This document shows, piece after piece, positions 32,516 through 43,985 of a stretch of 64,000 nt of DNA (the first letter of the stretch is position 1; each line of letters starts with the position of its first letter). The translations under genes and the position numbers were made by a program. Origin of the DNA: Glandiceps talaboti. Its lineage: Eukaryota > Hemichordata > Enteropneusta > Spengelidae. The DNA lies in contig NC_135549.1 of the NCBI RefSeq assembly GCF_964340395.1, forward strand, positions 26,694,595-26,758,594, written 5' to 3'. The notes under the pieces are model-generated. The model was not told where the DNA came from, ran no database searches, and saw only the letters and a list, made by a program, of their open reading frames with translations.

Positions 32516-33082
32516 GTGGAGGCCTTCAGAATGACTTTGCTACGCTGTGAGGACTGTGGTGAACTCTCAACGAGAGTAAGTTTATGCCAAGGAGACATGC
32601 ATTTGTGCACTGGCTGTAACAAAAAACGCTTTGGTGGTAACAGTAGCTCAAAAACTGATGGAGGAAGAGGACGAATGAGTGGTAGAGCTATGTCACGTCC
32701 TGGTCGAATACCTACCAAGAAGCAGGAAAGGGTATTAATTAACAAACAAGAAGGAGAATTTACTGTGGTAACTCGTAGACCAAAACGACGATCTCAACAC
32801 TTAATTGGGACAGCGAGGCTAGGTGAAGAATGCTCCATTAAGGTAGTTCGCCCGAACCCGCCATTTAAATTTTTTATCACCAGATTTGCTCCAACAACGA
32901 CTCCGGATGACATGAAATATTACATCAAAAGTCGATGTCAGATTTCCGTAAATTGTGAACAGCTCACTACAAAATATGACACATATAAATCTTTCCTGAT
33001 TGAAACAACGCGGGACTTTGCTGATAAATTTTGTGATCCTGCGCTATGGCCAGATGGCATATTCATCTGTAAATTTTATTGA
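32516..33082 (+). CDS. LINE-B ORF1: zinc-finger and RRM-like protein
   Basis: The frame has 188 codons from ATG 32516 (a second Met at 32531 is also usable). The N-terminus has a Cys-rich finger (CEDCGELSTRV, then LCTGCNKKRF), followed by a Gly/Arg/Ser linker. The C-terminal half runs from FKFFITRFAPTTTPDDMKYY to ALWPDGIFICKFY. That half resembles the RRM-like segment of ORF1 proteins in CR1-group LINEs, thought to bind element RNA. It is intact. It has no 2A motif, unlike LINE-A. The TGA stop is 8 bases before the ORF2 ATG, suggesting reinitiation. Confidence 0.7.
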   Translation: MEAFRMTLLRCEDCGELSTRVSLCQGDMHLCTGCNKKRFGGNSSSKTDGGRGRMSGRAMSRPGRIPTKKQERVLINKQEGEFTVVTRRPKRRSQHLIGTARLGEECSIKVVRPNPPFKFFITRFAPTTTPDDMKYYIKSRCQISVNCEQLTTKYDTYKSFLIETTRDFADKFCDPALWPDGIFICKFY

Positions 33083-33090
33083 CAATCTCC

Positions 33091-35998
33091 ATGACACTAC
33101 GGCTTACATCCTACAACTGTCGCGGAATAAAATCGTCCTTAGACTCGGTCAGAATCCTTTGTGACACTCACGACGTCGTTCTTATTCAAGAACATTGGTT
33201 GACCAAAGCGGAACTCTCGCTACTTTCTAGGGTTCACAGGGACTTCAACGCCTGCGGAGTTTCTGCCATCGACGACAGTTCTGGCTTTCGCGTAGACGTC
33301 CATATGGTGGTGTTGCTATAATGTGGCGTAAGTCATTGGGACACAATGTCACTATAAAGTATCTAGATGACACTAGGCTCTTAGGTGTAGAAATCACCAC
33401 GTCTACAGCAAAACTGTTTATTATATGTGTTTATCTTCCGACTTGTTCAAATGACAATTATGACAGTTATTTGTCTTATCTAGCAAAAATCAAAAACATC
33501 GTTGATGATGTAGAAACTGCTAATGTTGTTATTATTGGAGATTTCAACTCCAACTTGGGTACACTATTCGGCAATGAGCTTGACATTTTTTGTCGTGATA
33601 ATAATTTGCATATTCTGATTTTGAAAAGCTAGACAAAGGTGGTGATAATTTCACTTACATCAGTGAAGCTCATGGTAGTCCATGTTGGTTAGACCATATT
33701 GTAAGTACCCATGCGGTACACAATGCCATTTCCGATGTTCGTATTCTTTACGATTTTATTTCTTCTGATCACTTTCCTTTATGTGTCAGTATAAAAACAG
33801 ATGGTTTAGTTCATGCTGAACCTATTCAGCACAGTATGTGCAACCCCAATAGTACAACTAATTGGAGTAAAGCTGTGCCACATAATTTATGTACCTATAA
33901 GAATCTAACTGGCCATTTATTACGCAATCTTGAAATGCCCAGTGAAGTTTTTGTGTGTCGTGATCCGAATTGTAAGAACGTTGACCACCTGCGTGGGTTA
34001 CAGACGTTTTACACGAATATCGTTACATGTCTTAAATCAGCTGCCAACAATTGTATTCCTACTTCAACGTTCAATGAATCTGGTTTCAATGTTCCCGGAT
34101 GGAATGAGCATGTGCGTACCTTTCATAATGCTGCTCGGGATGCTTTCAAAATGTGGGTGGTAAATGGCAGACCCAAATCAGGCCCATTGTTTGGACTCAT
34201 GTGGAAAACCCGTTCTGAATTTAAACAGGCCCTTAGATCATGTAAAAGAGATGAGGGTAAAGCTAGGGCTGATGCCATGGCCAATAACTTAACACTTGGG
34301 GGTTCACGTAAGTTTAGGAATTCAGTGCATATTATGATGGGTGGCCATTCCACTCTTCCAACCAGTGTGGGTGGTAGTAATGGTCATGGAAATATAGCAA
34401 ACATGTGGAAAAAGCATTATGAGAGTCTACTTCATTCTGTCAAAAACAAGTTGTGATAAAGCCTTTGTTTTGTCCTCGTTTGACAGAGTTGATTTTCATG
34501 ATGCAATGGTGGTTACTGCCAATGAGATTAAAGAGTGTAAACAAACTTGAAAAGGGAAAATCATGTGGTAATGATGACATCGCCTCGGAGCATCTGATTT
34601 AAATGTATGCTGACCCTATTCTTACTGTTGTTTTGAGCTTGTGTTTTACTAGCTTTTTCATCCATGGTTTTTTACCAGAGATGTTTATGCATGCAGTTAT
34701 TTGTCACATTGTGAAAGACAAGTCTAAGGACCTTAATACATCAGCGGATAATTATAGGCCTATCGCATTGGTAACGGCCATTTCGAAATTGTTGGAATTG
34801 TGTATTTTATCACGTATGTAACTTTAATTGAAACCAGCGATCTACAATTTGGATTTAAAAGTAATCACTCTACAGATATGTGTATTTTTGTACTCAAAGA
34901 AATTATGGATTTTTACAAGAGAATTAATAGACCTGTATTTTTGTGTTTCATGGACGCTACAAAGGCTTTTGATAGGATTAACCATTGGACATTATTTAGA
35001 AAATTGATTTGTAGGGGCATTCCATCATTTATAGCCCGCATTTTACATTATTGGTACAGTAAACAATTATTTTTTGTACGTTGGGCTTCTGCAGTGTCAA
35101 ACCCCTTCAATGTTAGTAATAGTGTGCGACAAGGTAGCATTATTTCACCTAAGCTTTTTGCTGTATATGTCGATGATCTTAGTACGAAGCTTCAGTCGGC
35201 CCGCGCTGGATGTTACTTGGTAAACACTGTCATAAACCACTTATTCTATGCAGATGATCTTGTTTTGATCTGTCCTTCAGCAAAAGCATTGCGTACATAG
35301 GTATTTGTGAGCATTATGGAAATGACCACGATATTCTCTTTCATACTACCAAAACAGAATGTATGGCTATTTTCCCGAAGTCTTGGAAACCGGGTAGAAT
35401 TCCCCGCGTATTGCTATATGGCAAACCTCTGCAGTTTGTGAGTACTAAAAAGTACCTAGAATATATTGTGTCTTCATCAGGGGAGGACAACGCAGATATA
35501 CAAAGGCAGCTTCGTTGTGTATATGCTCGAGCCAATTTGATCGTACGTAACTTCCGTCATTGCTCTCAAAATGTGAAATGTACCCTTTTAAAAAGTTTCC
35601 TGTATAGTATTAACATGTGGTGTAACTATAGCACGAAACCGATATCCACCTTGAATGTGGCCTATCATAATGTGTTGCGTTTGATTTTTGATCTTAAACG
35701 TGATGTTAGTATCAGTCATAATTTTGTAATTAGGAATATCCTCAATTTTACTTCATTGCAACGTAAGTTGTTATTTACATTTTGTGAACGTTTAATGGAC
35801 AGCAAGAATACTGTTATTTACAGTTGTGTACATTCCGATTCCTATTTCCATTCTAACTTTTGGAAACACTTTAGGTCGATCCTTTATAAGTGCTTTTTGT
35901 ACTTTTTAGACTTTAATTTATGGAAGGTTTTCACTTCAGTGTTACATTTTAGTGCTTTCTTTTTCTTTTCTTTTTATTTGTATGGGCCGCTGGCCTGA
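33091..35998 (+). pseudogene. LINE-B ORF2: endonuclease and reverse transcriptase, multiply broken
   Basis: ATG at 33091 starts an endonuclease (TSYNCRGIKS, LIQEHWLT). A frameshift near 33300 leads into YGGVAIMWRKSLG and VVIIGDFNSNLG, and another near 33610 into ISSDHFPLCVSI and VPGWNEHVRTFHNAARDAF. Stops near 34456 and in 34554-34601 precede the reverse transcriptase (NYRPIALVTAISKLLE, then CFMDATKAFDRINHWTLF, SVRQGSIISPKLFAVYVDDL and the catalytic YADD at 35247-35258). A stop at about 35300 separates the thumb/C-terminal part, which runs to 35998. The order is normal for a CR1-group LINE, but at least five lesions make it non-functional. Confidence 0.8.
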
Positions 35999-36023
35999 AA
36001 TAAAGAATAATAATAATAATAAT

Positions 36024-36060
<37 letters not shown>
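35981..36060 (+). other. LINE-B 3' end and (AAT)n tail
   Basis: GGGCCGCTGGCC (35982-35993) is followed by AATAAA and an AAT-repeat tail. It corresponds in position and sequence to the LINE-A 3' end. Confidence 0.7.
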
Positions 36061-36690
36061 TATATGTGACTCGATAGATAGATAGCAACAGTTCGAAGTT
36101 GTACTTACTTCCAATCCCAAGTTGTATGTATGTGTTTACAGTCGCAGTTACTTAAATTTGATAGCGACGTTTCGGTGTGTCTAACACACCTTTATCAAGC
36201 TACAGTACAATGTACATGGATGACTAATAGAATAAAACCAACAGTGCTCATACGAACGACGAAAAGTAGTACAAAGAGAACTTGACACAAAATGAACAGT
36301 CCGATTGTTGGGTTCCAGATCGTCAACGAAGAATGTTTTCTAGCACTGATATGATACTTCCCAAGCCTCGACGATTGGCGACTTAATTTGGTGTTTTCTA
36401 ATCGTTCAAATACACACATACGACGTAAATATGAAACTTTGAACGTGTACCTAGTAGTAGTACTACTACTAGTAGTAGGTACATGTACATGTAGTACCTT
36501 GGTTGAAACTTGCATTGATTTACGGCAATGTAACTTACCTTGTTTAGGCCGGCCTTGGTGGAATTTTTCCCCTCCTAAACACCCGTCGCTTAATTTTGAG
36601 GACTCAAAAAATGGAAATGACTAATAAAGACAGCTAATTACGCAAAAATCATACGTTTTATCGACCAGTTGTCCTCACGTTCCGTACTGT
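36061..36690. repeat. Diverged mobile-element remnants
   Basis: GCGACGTTTCGGTGTGTCTA (36160) with its inverted partner ACACACC resembles terminal stems of small retroelements. Positions 36300-36400 (tcgtcaacgaag, then tagcactgatatgatacttc) match part of the hAT-like element interior (12197-12275). A perfect 22-bp palindrome built of CTAGTAGTAGT and its complement lies at 36451-36472. No gene. Confidence 0.5.
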
Positions 36691-36860
36691 GACATGCGGG
36701 CCGCCATGTTTATTACCATTAAAACCTTTCGCGCAACAAGAGAAATCCTCGCGCATGCGCACACTTAATTTCCAGTAGCAAACAGACGCGCGCAGGGCGA
36801 CTCGGAGGTCTACCGCTACACAGCACAGCCGCATGACGCACGACTAGACACGCTCCGGAC
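36691..36860. promoter_or_regulatory. CpG-rich promoter-like block with NRF1 and YY1 motifs
   Basis: Against an AT-rich background this block is dense in CpG. It contains GCGCATGCGC (36751-36760), a perfect NRF1-type palindrome, and GCCGCCATGTT (36700-36710), a YY1-type site. Both are typical of TATA-less housekeeping promoters. The gene it would drive was not identified on either strand: short frames at 36968-37018 and 37024-37189 on the plus strand are unrecognised. Confidence 0.5.
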
Positions 36861-38904
36861 TGGAGAACACGCTAGTATACAGCCCGACGAACCTCTGGGT
36901 CTGATCTCACTCTCAGTCACATTCAACTGCTCTCAACCTTGCGAACAATGCATTAAATTTTGCATTTATGAATGACTGGTCTTCATTCACTGACAAGGAA
37001 ACCAAAGTCATACAATAAGGTCATGAATATGTCTAAAAGGAAGTGCACTGTACTACATGTGAAAAGTACCGTAGTACGTATGGGCGTGTTTCGTTTTTGT
37101 TGTTCATCCGAGCAGTGGGCCGTTAAGAAGACGTTGCTATCGCAAGTAAAAAATCCCACTATGTGGTACCAGCTCGTAATGTTATGCTAGTATGTTCTTT
37201 GAAAGTGTAATTTATGTTTCTTATCTGGTAAAATAACTTTCAATTCAACATTAGGACTCGTATTAATCACAGCCAACACTGAAAAGAAACTTCATCATTG
37301 CTAGTGCCGTAATACATGTATGTAGTACACCATGCACGAGGACACAACATGTTATAATTCATGATCGTTTTTCGTGAGTTTGAGAGCTGTGCAGTACTAA
37401 GACATCATTGAAAACGTTTGGAAACTTATCGTCTGTATGTTGAAAAGAAGCAGGCTGATTAGAACTCCCAAATCTTTTGTGAGAAAATCAGTTTAGACTT
37501 AATCGTTGACGTCCCCTCTACCACGCAATGTTCAAGCATGGTTAAAAAAACATGGACACCTCGATCATGTTCCGGTTGTGACGCAATTTTCCGAAGACTC
37601 CCGAAGCAAAATGCTCATCGCAGATTTCCAAAAAAATAAATTTTTCATTATTAATATCGTAGTTTTGTCAAAAATGTCATACAAATATTTAATCACCCAT
37701 GAAAACTACATCATTTGGAGGCAAAAACTCGGAAAAATTGGAAACCTATTTACATACACTTTAACCATCCCTCTGTATTAATACATTTGAACATCACTGA
37801 TCCTTCAACAGCCATATAGGATCAATAAATGGCTTGATTCGTTTGCTGTAGCCCCCAAAACAAAAGTCCTTTCCACCTCTTTAGACTTGGGCATTATATC
37901 AGTTTAAATTTGTTCCTTTACCAGGTTTGGAAAGGTAGGTGGGTCACTGCATTTACCATGTAGCTGATACTCAAATCGCCTTTTAAAAAGGATGGTCATG
38001 TTGCTGTAGCATACTTCAAGGGCTTGCCTGGTAAGTTCTTATAGTTGTGGATCAATCTCATTGTAAAGCTCTTCAAAATACAAAGTCCATCTTCACAGGT
38101 ATAGATGTAACACTGATGTTAAAGATGGGTAGCAATATCCTTATACAAAAGTTGGCTGGCATCTTAATTTACTGCACTCATTCTCGACTGTTTTACTTGA
38201 GGAGTTACACAGCTATGATATGCAGGTCATCTCTCTGTCGATTTCCAGAAAGGTCTGTGTAACTAGGCTTATGTAGCAAGAGCTCTAGCTCCAGCCCACA
38301 GTGGTTTACAGGTAATGTCAGCTTGTATAATAGGCAACAATTTGTTTCCAGCTTTGATGAAGCCATGAGAAAACATATTAGCAACCTGTTGACTGTGATT
38401 ATATGTTCCGGCTGCACTATGTTATAGCGTTTGGCTGAGAATGGAATAACTTCACAGGTACTAGGGCTTCACATAATGGATGGCTGGCTCTGTAGGTGTT
38501 GAAATGGTCAATGCAACCACTCTTTTGGTCCCCTCCTGGAGAACTGAAATCAGCTACATGTACTGTCCTGGTCAGATGCCGAGTTGCCAAGTATGTTTCC
38601 AATAGTAATTAGCTGCTTTGTCTTGGAACTCTGGAAATCCTTCAACACCAAACTGTCCAAATTTTACATGCCAAGCATCCTCCACCTAGTTCAGTGCTTT
38701 GTCATAGTAAGTTGCTGCATCAATAAGAATGTGCAAATAGTATATAGAAAAAGTGGTTCATCCTACAAAGTTATATAGCTTGGCATCATCATCAAGGGGC
38801 TCACAGTTTTCTGTTATTTCAGGTACAATGGTTTATCTATACTCCTCCTAATTCTTAGTAAAGAATTTTTGTGTTGCTGCCTGATCTCCCATTGTATTTC
38901 GTAT
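36861..38904. other. Unassigned sequence with short unrecognised frames
   Basis: Downstream of the CpG block, plus-strand frames at 37024-37189 (MNMSKRKCTVLHVKST) and 37506-37781 are open but show no known domain. On the minus strand, 38047-38780 has several protein-like pieces in different frames (for example VHVADFSSPGG, NHCGLELELLLHKPSYTDLS) that could be a decayed gene. I cannot name it. Confidence 0.3.
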
Positions 38905-39117
38905 TTAGGAACAAATAAAAGGAGGCCATGTACTGTCACTTCTTTCTGAAAGTGCTCCCAATTTCTCCATAATGAAAGTAAAAGCAGTTCCTGAATGTAT
39001 CTCCAATAAATCTGTTGTTCGTGTTATGCCATTTCTGATTGTTACTTCAAAGTCAACTACCCTTTGTCCATCACAATGTTGTGTAGCATACTGACAGTTG
39101 GTTAATTCCTCTGCAAC
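38905..39117 (-). CDS. Possible terminal exon, family unknown
   Basis: On the minus strand a reasonable acceptor (TAATCAATACAG, plus 39118-39129) is followed by 70 sense codons, starting VAEELTNCQYATQHCDGQRV and including DFEVTIRNGITRTTDLLEIH, then TAA at 38907-38905. Upstream, in a separate frame, DLSTDTEVNISEADLPGETL (39160-39222) also looks coding. No family is recognised. The start of this exon is copied at about 40040-40110, so it may belong to a mobile or duplicated gene. Confidence 0.3.
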   Translation of the reverse strand, partial: VAEELTNCQYATQHCDGQRVVDFEVTIRNGITRTTDLLEIHSGTAFTFIMEKLGALSERSDSTWPPFICS

Positions 39118-39330
39118 CTGTATTGATTAGACAAGGTTTGAATCATGGTGAATCATTCAACAAAGTGTTTCACCAGGTAGATCGGCTTCGCTAATGTTCA
39201 CTTCAGTGTCTGTGGACAAATCTAAAAACCTACATGTTCGATTCTAATGAAACTTGCTACACATCTTCAATATGCCAAGGATATAAGAACTTGTTAAATT
39301 TTTGTACACATCCAATGAACGCATAATAAT
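39050..39330. repeat. Segment duplicated at 40036-40317
   Basis: The two segments share tgttgtgtagcatactgaca, through gattagacaaggtttgaat and gtagatcggcttcgctaatg, to catccaatgaacgcat. They are direct repeats about 985 bp apart. The stretch between them contains the foldback repeat at 39331. Confidence 0.9.
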
Positions 39331-39925
39331 CAGCATTCACCATTCGGAACACATCTGTACGTTCATTGTTGTATTCCACTCACCACCACTCATTCATGTA
39401 GATGAGTACCATATAGACTCAGTGAGAAACTTCATAGAACATCTAAAACAAAATAATATTTTCATTCTTTTTTCGAAAATTCAACTCGGTGGCGTGAGGT
39501 ATTGTGTGTAAACCCCACCCTTTACATCGGAACAAGGTAAATTATCGCGGCGCTACTACACGCCGTGATAATCTTACAGCATTTCTATACAAAGGTTAAG
39601 GTTTACACCCAATACCCTACACCAACTCGTTGGATGTATGACTTAAAATATACCGAAGTGGCTTCCTTAAAAGTAGTATAGCCACATAATGTAATGATGG
39701 ATGTGATAAGCGACAAATTAATCATCTATCCATCCATCCATCAAAAGAAAAGAAAATACACGAAACGTGTAATAACATGTTATAAACAGGACAATTCTTA
39801 TGCTTGTGTTTGCAGCGGGATGAATGTAGTTAAATTTATTTCTCCTAAAATAAGTATTAAAATATTCCGATACGTGACGTGTTTTGTTATTACTCATCCA
39901 TGTAACTGGTCATGCAGACTAAACT
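39331..39925. repeat. Foldback dispersed repeat, copy 1
   Basis: About 590 bp, matched by 43986-44580 and, more distantly, by 48330-48880. The centre holds an imperfect palindrome. Outer arms are 39498-39514 and 39600-39616; inner arms are ATTATCGCGGCG (39541) and CGCCGTGATAAT (39561). The right part contains a (CATC)n tract and aagaaaagaaaatacacgaa. Confidence 0.85.
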
Positions 39926-39988
39926 ATATAAACAAACTCATTCTAATATTTTTAAAAGCAAAATTACATAGATGGGAGGTTAAGCTAG

Positions 39989-40034
39989 GTACGTACATAC
40001 ATACATACATACATACATACATACATACATACAT
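39989..40034. repeat. (CATA)n microsatellite
   Basis: About eleven CATA units lie between the foldback repeat and the second copy of the duplicated segment. Confidence 0.95.
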
Positions 40035-40035
40035 C

Positions 40036-40317
40036 AACGTCAACTACCCTTTTATTGTCCATATGTTGTGTAGCATACTGACAGTTGGTTAATTCCTCTG
40101 CAACCTGTATTGATTAGACAAGGTTTGAATAATGGTGAATCATTCAACAAAGTGTTTCACCAGGTAGATCGGCTTCGCTAATGTTCACTTCAGTGTCTGT
40201 CTGTGGACACATCTAAAAACCTACATGTTCGATTCTAATGAAACTTGCTACACATCTTCAATATGCCAAGGATAAGAACTTGTTAATTTTTTGTAAACAT
40301 CCAATGAACGCATCATA
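40036..40317. repeat. Second copy of the 39050-39330 segment
   Basis: See the first copy. This one has small indels (for example ttattgtccatatg for ttgtccatcacaatg) and an extra GTCT. Confidence 0.85.
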
Positions 40318-40462
40318 ATGTTGTTTTTTCTAATTAGGCTATATCTTAAGAGTGCACACTTCAAATTCCACAATATTTGATACATCTATCATACCAAATC
40401 ACACATATCCCAAAAGCCAGTTCGTGTAATTTTAGTTTTAATGTGTAATTTGCATAAATAAT

Positions 40463-41560
40463 GAGGTTCGGTAGTGCTATAGGCATGTAAAGTGTCTGTC
40501 TCTGTGTGGATGTGTGTGTATGTGTAATTTGTAAACAACTTAAAATCAAAAACCACCGGACCGATTGCCATGATATTCGGTGGGTACTCGGGAGTCTAGT
40601 TGGGAAATTGTTCAAATCAAAATGGTCTTACCACCGATGTGGGATTTTGGTCAAAAAACGTAAATTCCAAAACTACTCAGCAGATTGATATAAAATTTGG
40701 TTGGAACGTTCTTAAAGGTGTTTAGATTAAGAATTGTTCATATGATGATCCCAACAGTCAACAACTAGCTTAGGTATAAGAATGTGTCTTTTTGTTCAGA
40801 AAATCTAACTAGAGATTCAATAAATGTATGCAAATATGCCTAGCAACAGGACCACGCCCATAGCAACAGCTGAATGATGGTTTGTATTGCAAAAATAAAA
40901 AGAGGGAAGGGTAGGCAAGTTAATAAAGATTCCAAAAATGTATGCAAATATCCCTCGCAACAAGTCCATCTCCACAGCAAAAGCCAAATACAGTTGTGCT
41001 AAAACGTCATGGGCACCATTTTCGTCGGTAACTAAGCCATATCTAGAGAGCATGCAATTAAAATTCAAGATATTTTGGCACATACATCAACCATAATAAG
41101 GACGCATGTCGTATAAACCCTGTTGGTATAGTTGTTAGTTTTTATGAGTAATTTTCATAATTAATTTTTGTTCATTATTTGGTTATATCTTATGAATGCG
41201 AACTTCACATTTCATTTAAATTGGTACATACATCAGCATAACAAATAACATGTGTTTGGTGTATTTTTTAATGTAGTTTTTCATTGTGATGTGTAATTTA
41301 CATAAATAATCATTTTTGATAATTTGGTAATATCTTTTTTAATGCAGATTTTTCAATTTCACATGATCTAGTATATGCATTGATGGTAAAGAAGTGCATT
41401 TCATGTTGTATCCTTTAAAGCTTGTTCATGTAGCTTATAATCGTACTGTTTAATTTGCATAATTTAGGACTTTTTGATAATTGGCAATATATTATCTATA
41501 CAAGCTCTAAATTTCATATTGGTTCATATAATTAATGTTCCAATTAATGTATACTACTTA
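40463..41560 (+). repeat. Dispersed repeat family, copy 2
   Basis: It starts gaggttcggtagtgctatag and follows the copy at 18706 through the aaaccaccggaccgattgcc and aaaactactcagcagattg modules. It then continues with several loose repeats of a ttggttatatcttatgaatg-type unit. Confidence 0.75.
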
Positions 41561-42295
41561 TAGCTCAACATTTTGCATTCCAACAAAGTGTGTAATGCAA
41601 CGAAAAAAGTGTGGTTATGCCCTTAGGCATTCAGTTTAAATCTGGGAGTTTATAATATAATCAACCATTGACAGGTACCTGTAGGATGTCATCATATTTT
41701 AGTAGTGGATTACTAATCCCAACACATTGGGTTTATAAATGGTCACTTGTACAAATTACAATGTATTCATGATGAACTTGATAAACGACAACAGGTATGT
41801 TTGGAACTATGAGTGTTATTAAGTTACAATGTAACCAAGTAAAGCACTAATATTAAGTTGAGTCTCTTGCTTAAATCAAGTGAAGAGTTTGGTTCTCATG
41901 CATTGGAAATTCAGTGTTAAGCGCCTTGTTTTTTTGTTGTTTTTTTTGTTTGTTTTTTTAAATTGTTTCTTTAGGTCCAACACGCTGCTCCACAGCATCG
42001 TAAGCTGTTTGAGGTCAGTGTTTCTTACGTGTACAACTGATTATGTCTCTCACAAAATCCTCTTCAATATGTAACTAAGAGACGATCGCACACTGACCAT
42101 CGCACAAACTCAATAAACGAACTTCATTTGTGAAGTACAAAACCTCTCCCCTAATTGAACACTCACAAGTGTGATATCTATACGTACGTTTTTATAGGAT
42201 GAAAATTGTAGCAGTCACACCACTACGATCGATTCAATGTGAAACATGATGGTAAACACATTAAAATAATGGAAACCCAGTACTTTAGATTTAAT
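41561..42295. other. Unassigned sequence
   Basis: No gene recognised. T-rich tracts occur near 41925-41965. Confidence 0.4.
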
Positions 42296-42516
42296 GAATC
42301 ACAGTAGTATAGAACCACGGCCATGATTTGAGATTTCACAGATCACAGTAGTATAAAATCATCATGATTTGAGATTTCACGGATCACAGTAGTATATGAT
42401 CATTATCATGATTCGAGATTTCACGTATCACAGTAGTATATGATCATTATCATGATTTGAGATTTCACAGATCACAGTAGTATAGAATCATGCCCATGAT
42501 TTGAGATTTCACAGAT
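42296..42516. repeat. Minisatellite, about 44-bp unit, five copies
   Basis: ATCACAGTAGTATA starts at about 42298, 42342, 42383, 42428 and 42471. Each is followed by an AT-rich middle and catgatttgagatttcac. Unit length varies by a few bases. Confidence 0.9.
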
Positions 42517-43219
42517 ATATATGTATGACATACGTACAGAAACATGGAAAAGGGTATGATGCACATCATCACAGACATTGTGTGGGGGATGAGAAACAAG
42601 ACACTCTTTTGTTTGTGCTAAAATAGAACAAACGTGGGGCTATTTTTTTTTTTTTATCTTAACTGCATTTCTTTATGCTTAAAGTACTTTCACCAATGCT
42701 TCATGTGATCTCTCTAAAATTTGAAAGTACATTACATTGGCATAAACTAGACCTATTATACACTGGGGCAAGGTATTGTGGGAACTACAGTTGGGCGTTT
42801 CACACCTCGGTCTTAATTACCATGTACTGCCGCACATTAGCTACAAGTATAGTGTTTGCTGTGATTTGGAGGGTTTCTTCTTCGATTTTTGTGGGGTTAC
42901 GTTTTTTGATCCGATGTTTTACTGGAAGTAAATGCTACAATTCCTGTTGGGGAAACTCAAATAGACAAGATTACATTGAAAACGCGAGCGAGATGTCAGC
43001 CTACTACCCGTTTCAAAATGCTGCAGTGCATTGCTACTTTTGCCGATTTGGACGGGAATGGGGTACCTCTGAACATTTTTTGACCTTTGAGGCTCCGTTA
43101 TTAATGCCGGAATTAGGAAATGTCTGATTTTTTGGCAGGTAAGGCGTAATTTTGCAGAAAAGTCAACCCAACTTTGCGATTCACATCTGAATCGCTTCCG
43201 TCTATTTGCGTTTACATTA
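42517..43219. other. Unassigned sequence
   Basis: Open frames on both strands around 42675-43365 show no known motif and partly overlap the repeat that follows. Confidence 0.35.
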
Positions 43220-43650
43220 CATGAATGGTAGCGTTTGCTTCCAGTTAAACATTGGAACGAAAAAAATGCACAAAAATGAAAGAAAAATATCAAAATCACA
43301 ACAATTTCAAACGCTACAATTATTGCAGCTAGATTCGAGTGTAATTTTTTTGGTACTTGGGACATCTGATTTGTTTCTAACTGTTTGGTAATATCTAAAA
43401 CAAATTACAATTTCACCCCCCCCCCCCCCCATACCCCACATCAACGCGTGGATGTATGATTTAAAATGAACCTTCCTTACAGGAATGGTAGCACTTGCTT
43501 TCAATTAATGATCGGAACGAACAAAAGGACAAAATACGAAGAAAACCCCCTAAAAATCACAACAAACGATATAATTATTGCAGCTAGATTTGCGTGGGTT
43601 TTTTGAGGTACTTGGGACTTCTGAACTCATTCTAATTGTTCGCTACTTAC
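43220..43650. repeat. Tandem pair of about 170-bp units
   Basis: 43220-43392 and 43483-43650 share ggaatggtagc, cttgctttcaattaa-type, attattgcagctagatt and ggtacttgggac blocks in order. A C-run at 43418-43430 separates them. Confidence 0.75.
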
Positions 43651-43985
43651 AGGTTCTGCAAAACGTGCTAGGTATTGTAGTTTAGTTAGCTGGAGGTCTT
43701 CTTTGTCTTTAAATTGGAGACGACGTCAACTCGAATTGTGAAAGGAATCATTCAACTTATACCATCACTATCGTAATCGTTGATGTCAGGGAAGTCAGGA
43801 AATACGTGCATCCTGACTCAAGCCTGAGCAAGAATGGACGCTCTCATTCAATGTTGACTAATAAATGAAAGACAACTAAATAATTATATGAACAATGTTA
43901 TAGAATGTCCACCTGGGTTACAAGTTTTAACTAATTACGTACACCTGATTAACATACATTATCTCTACGATGTTCGTAAGCGACC
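43651..43985. other. Unassigned sequence
   Basis: No gene recognised. Confidence 0.4.

Noticed and set aside
39541-39572. The GC-rich stem as a bacterial-type terminator
   Set aside because: The context is a eukaryotic dispersed repeat with no adjoining gene and no U-tract.
42291-42516. The 44-bp repeats as a CRISPR array
   Set aside because: The units are contiguous, degenerate and without unique spacers, and the genome is eukaryotic.
42675-43365. 150-codon frames on both strands as genes
   Set aside because: They overlap each other and the 170-bp tandem repeat, and show no recognisable motif.
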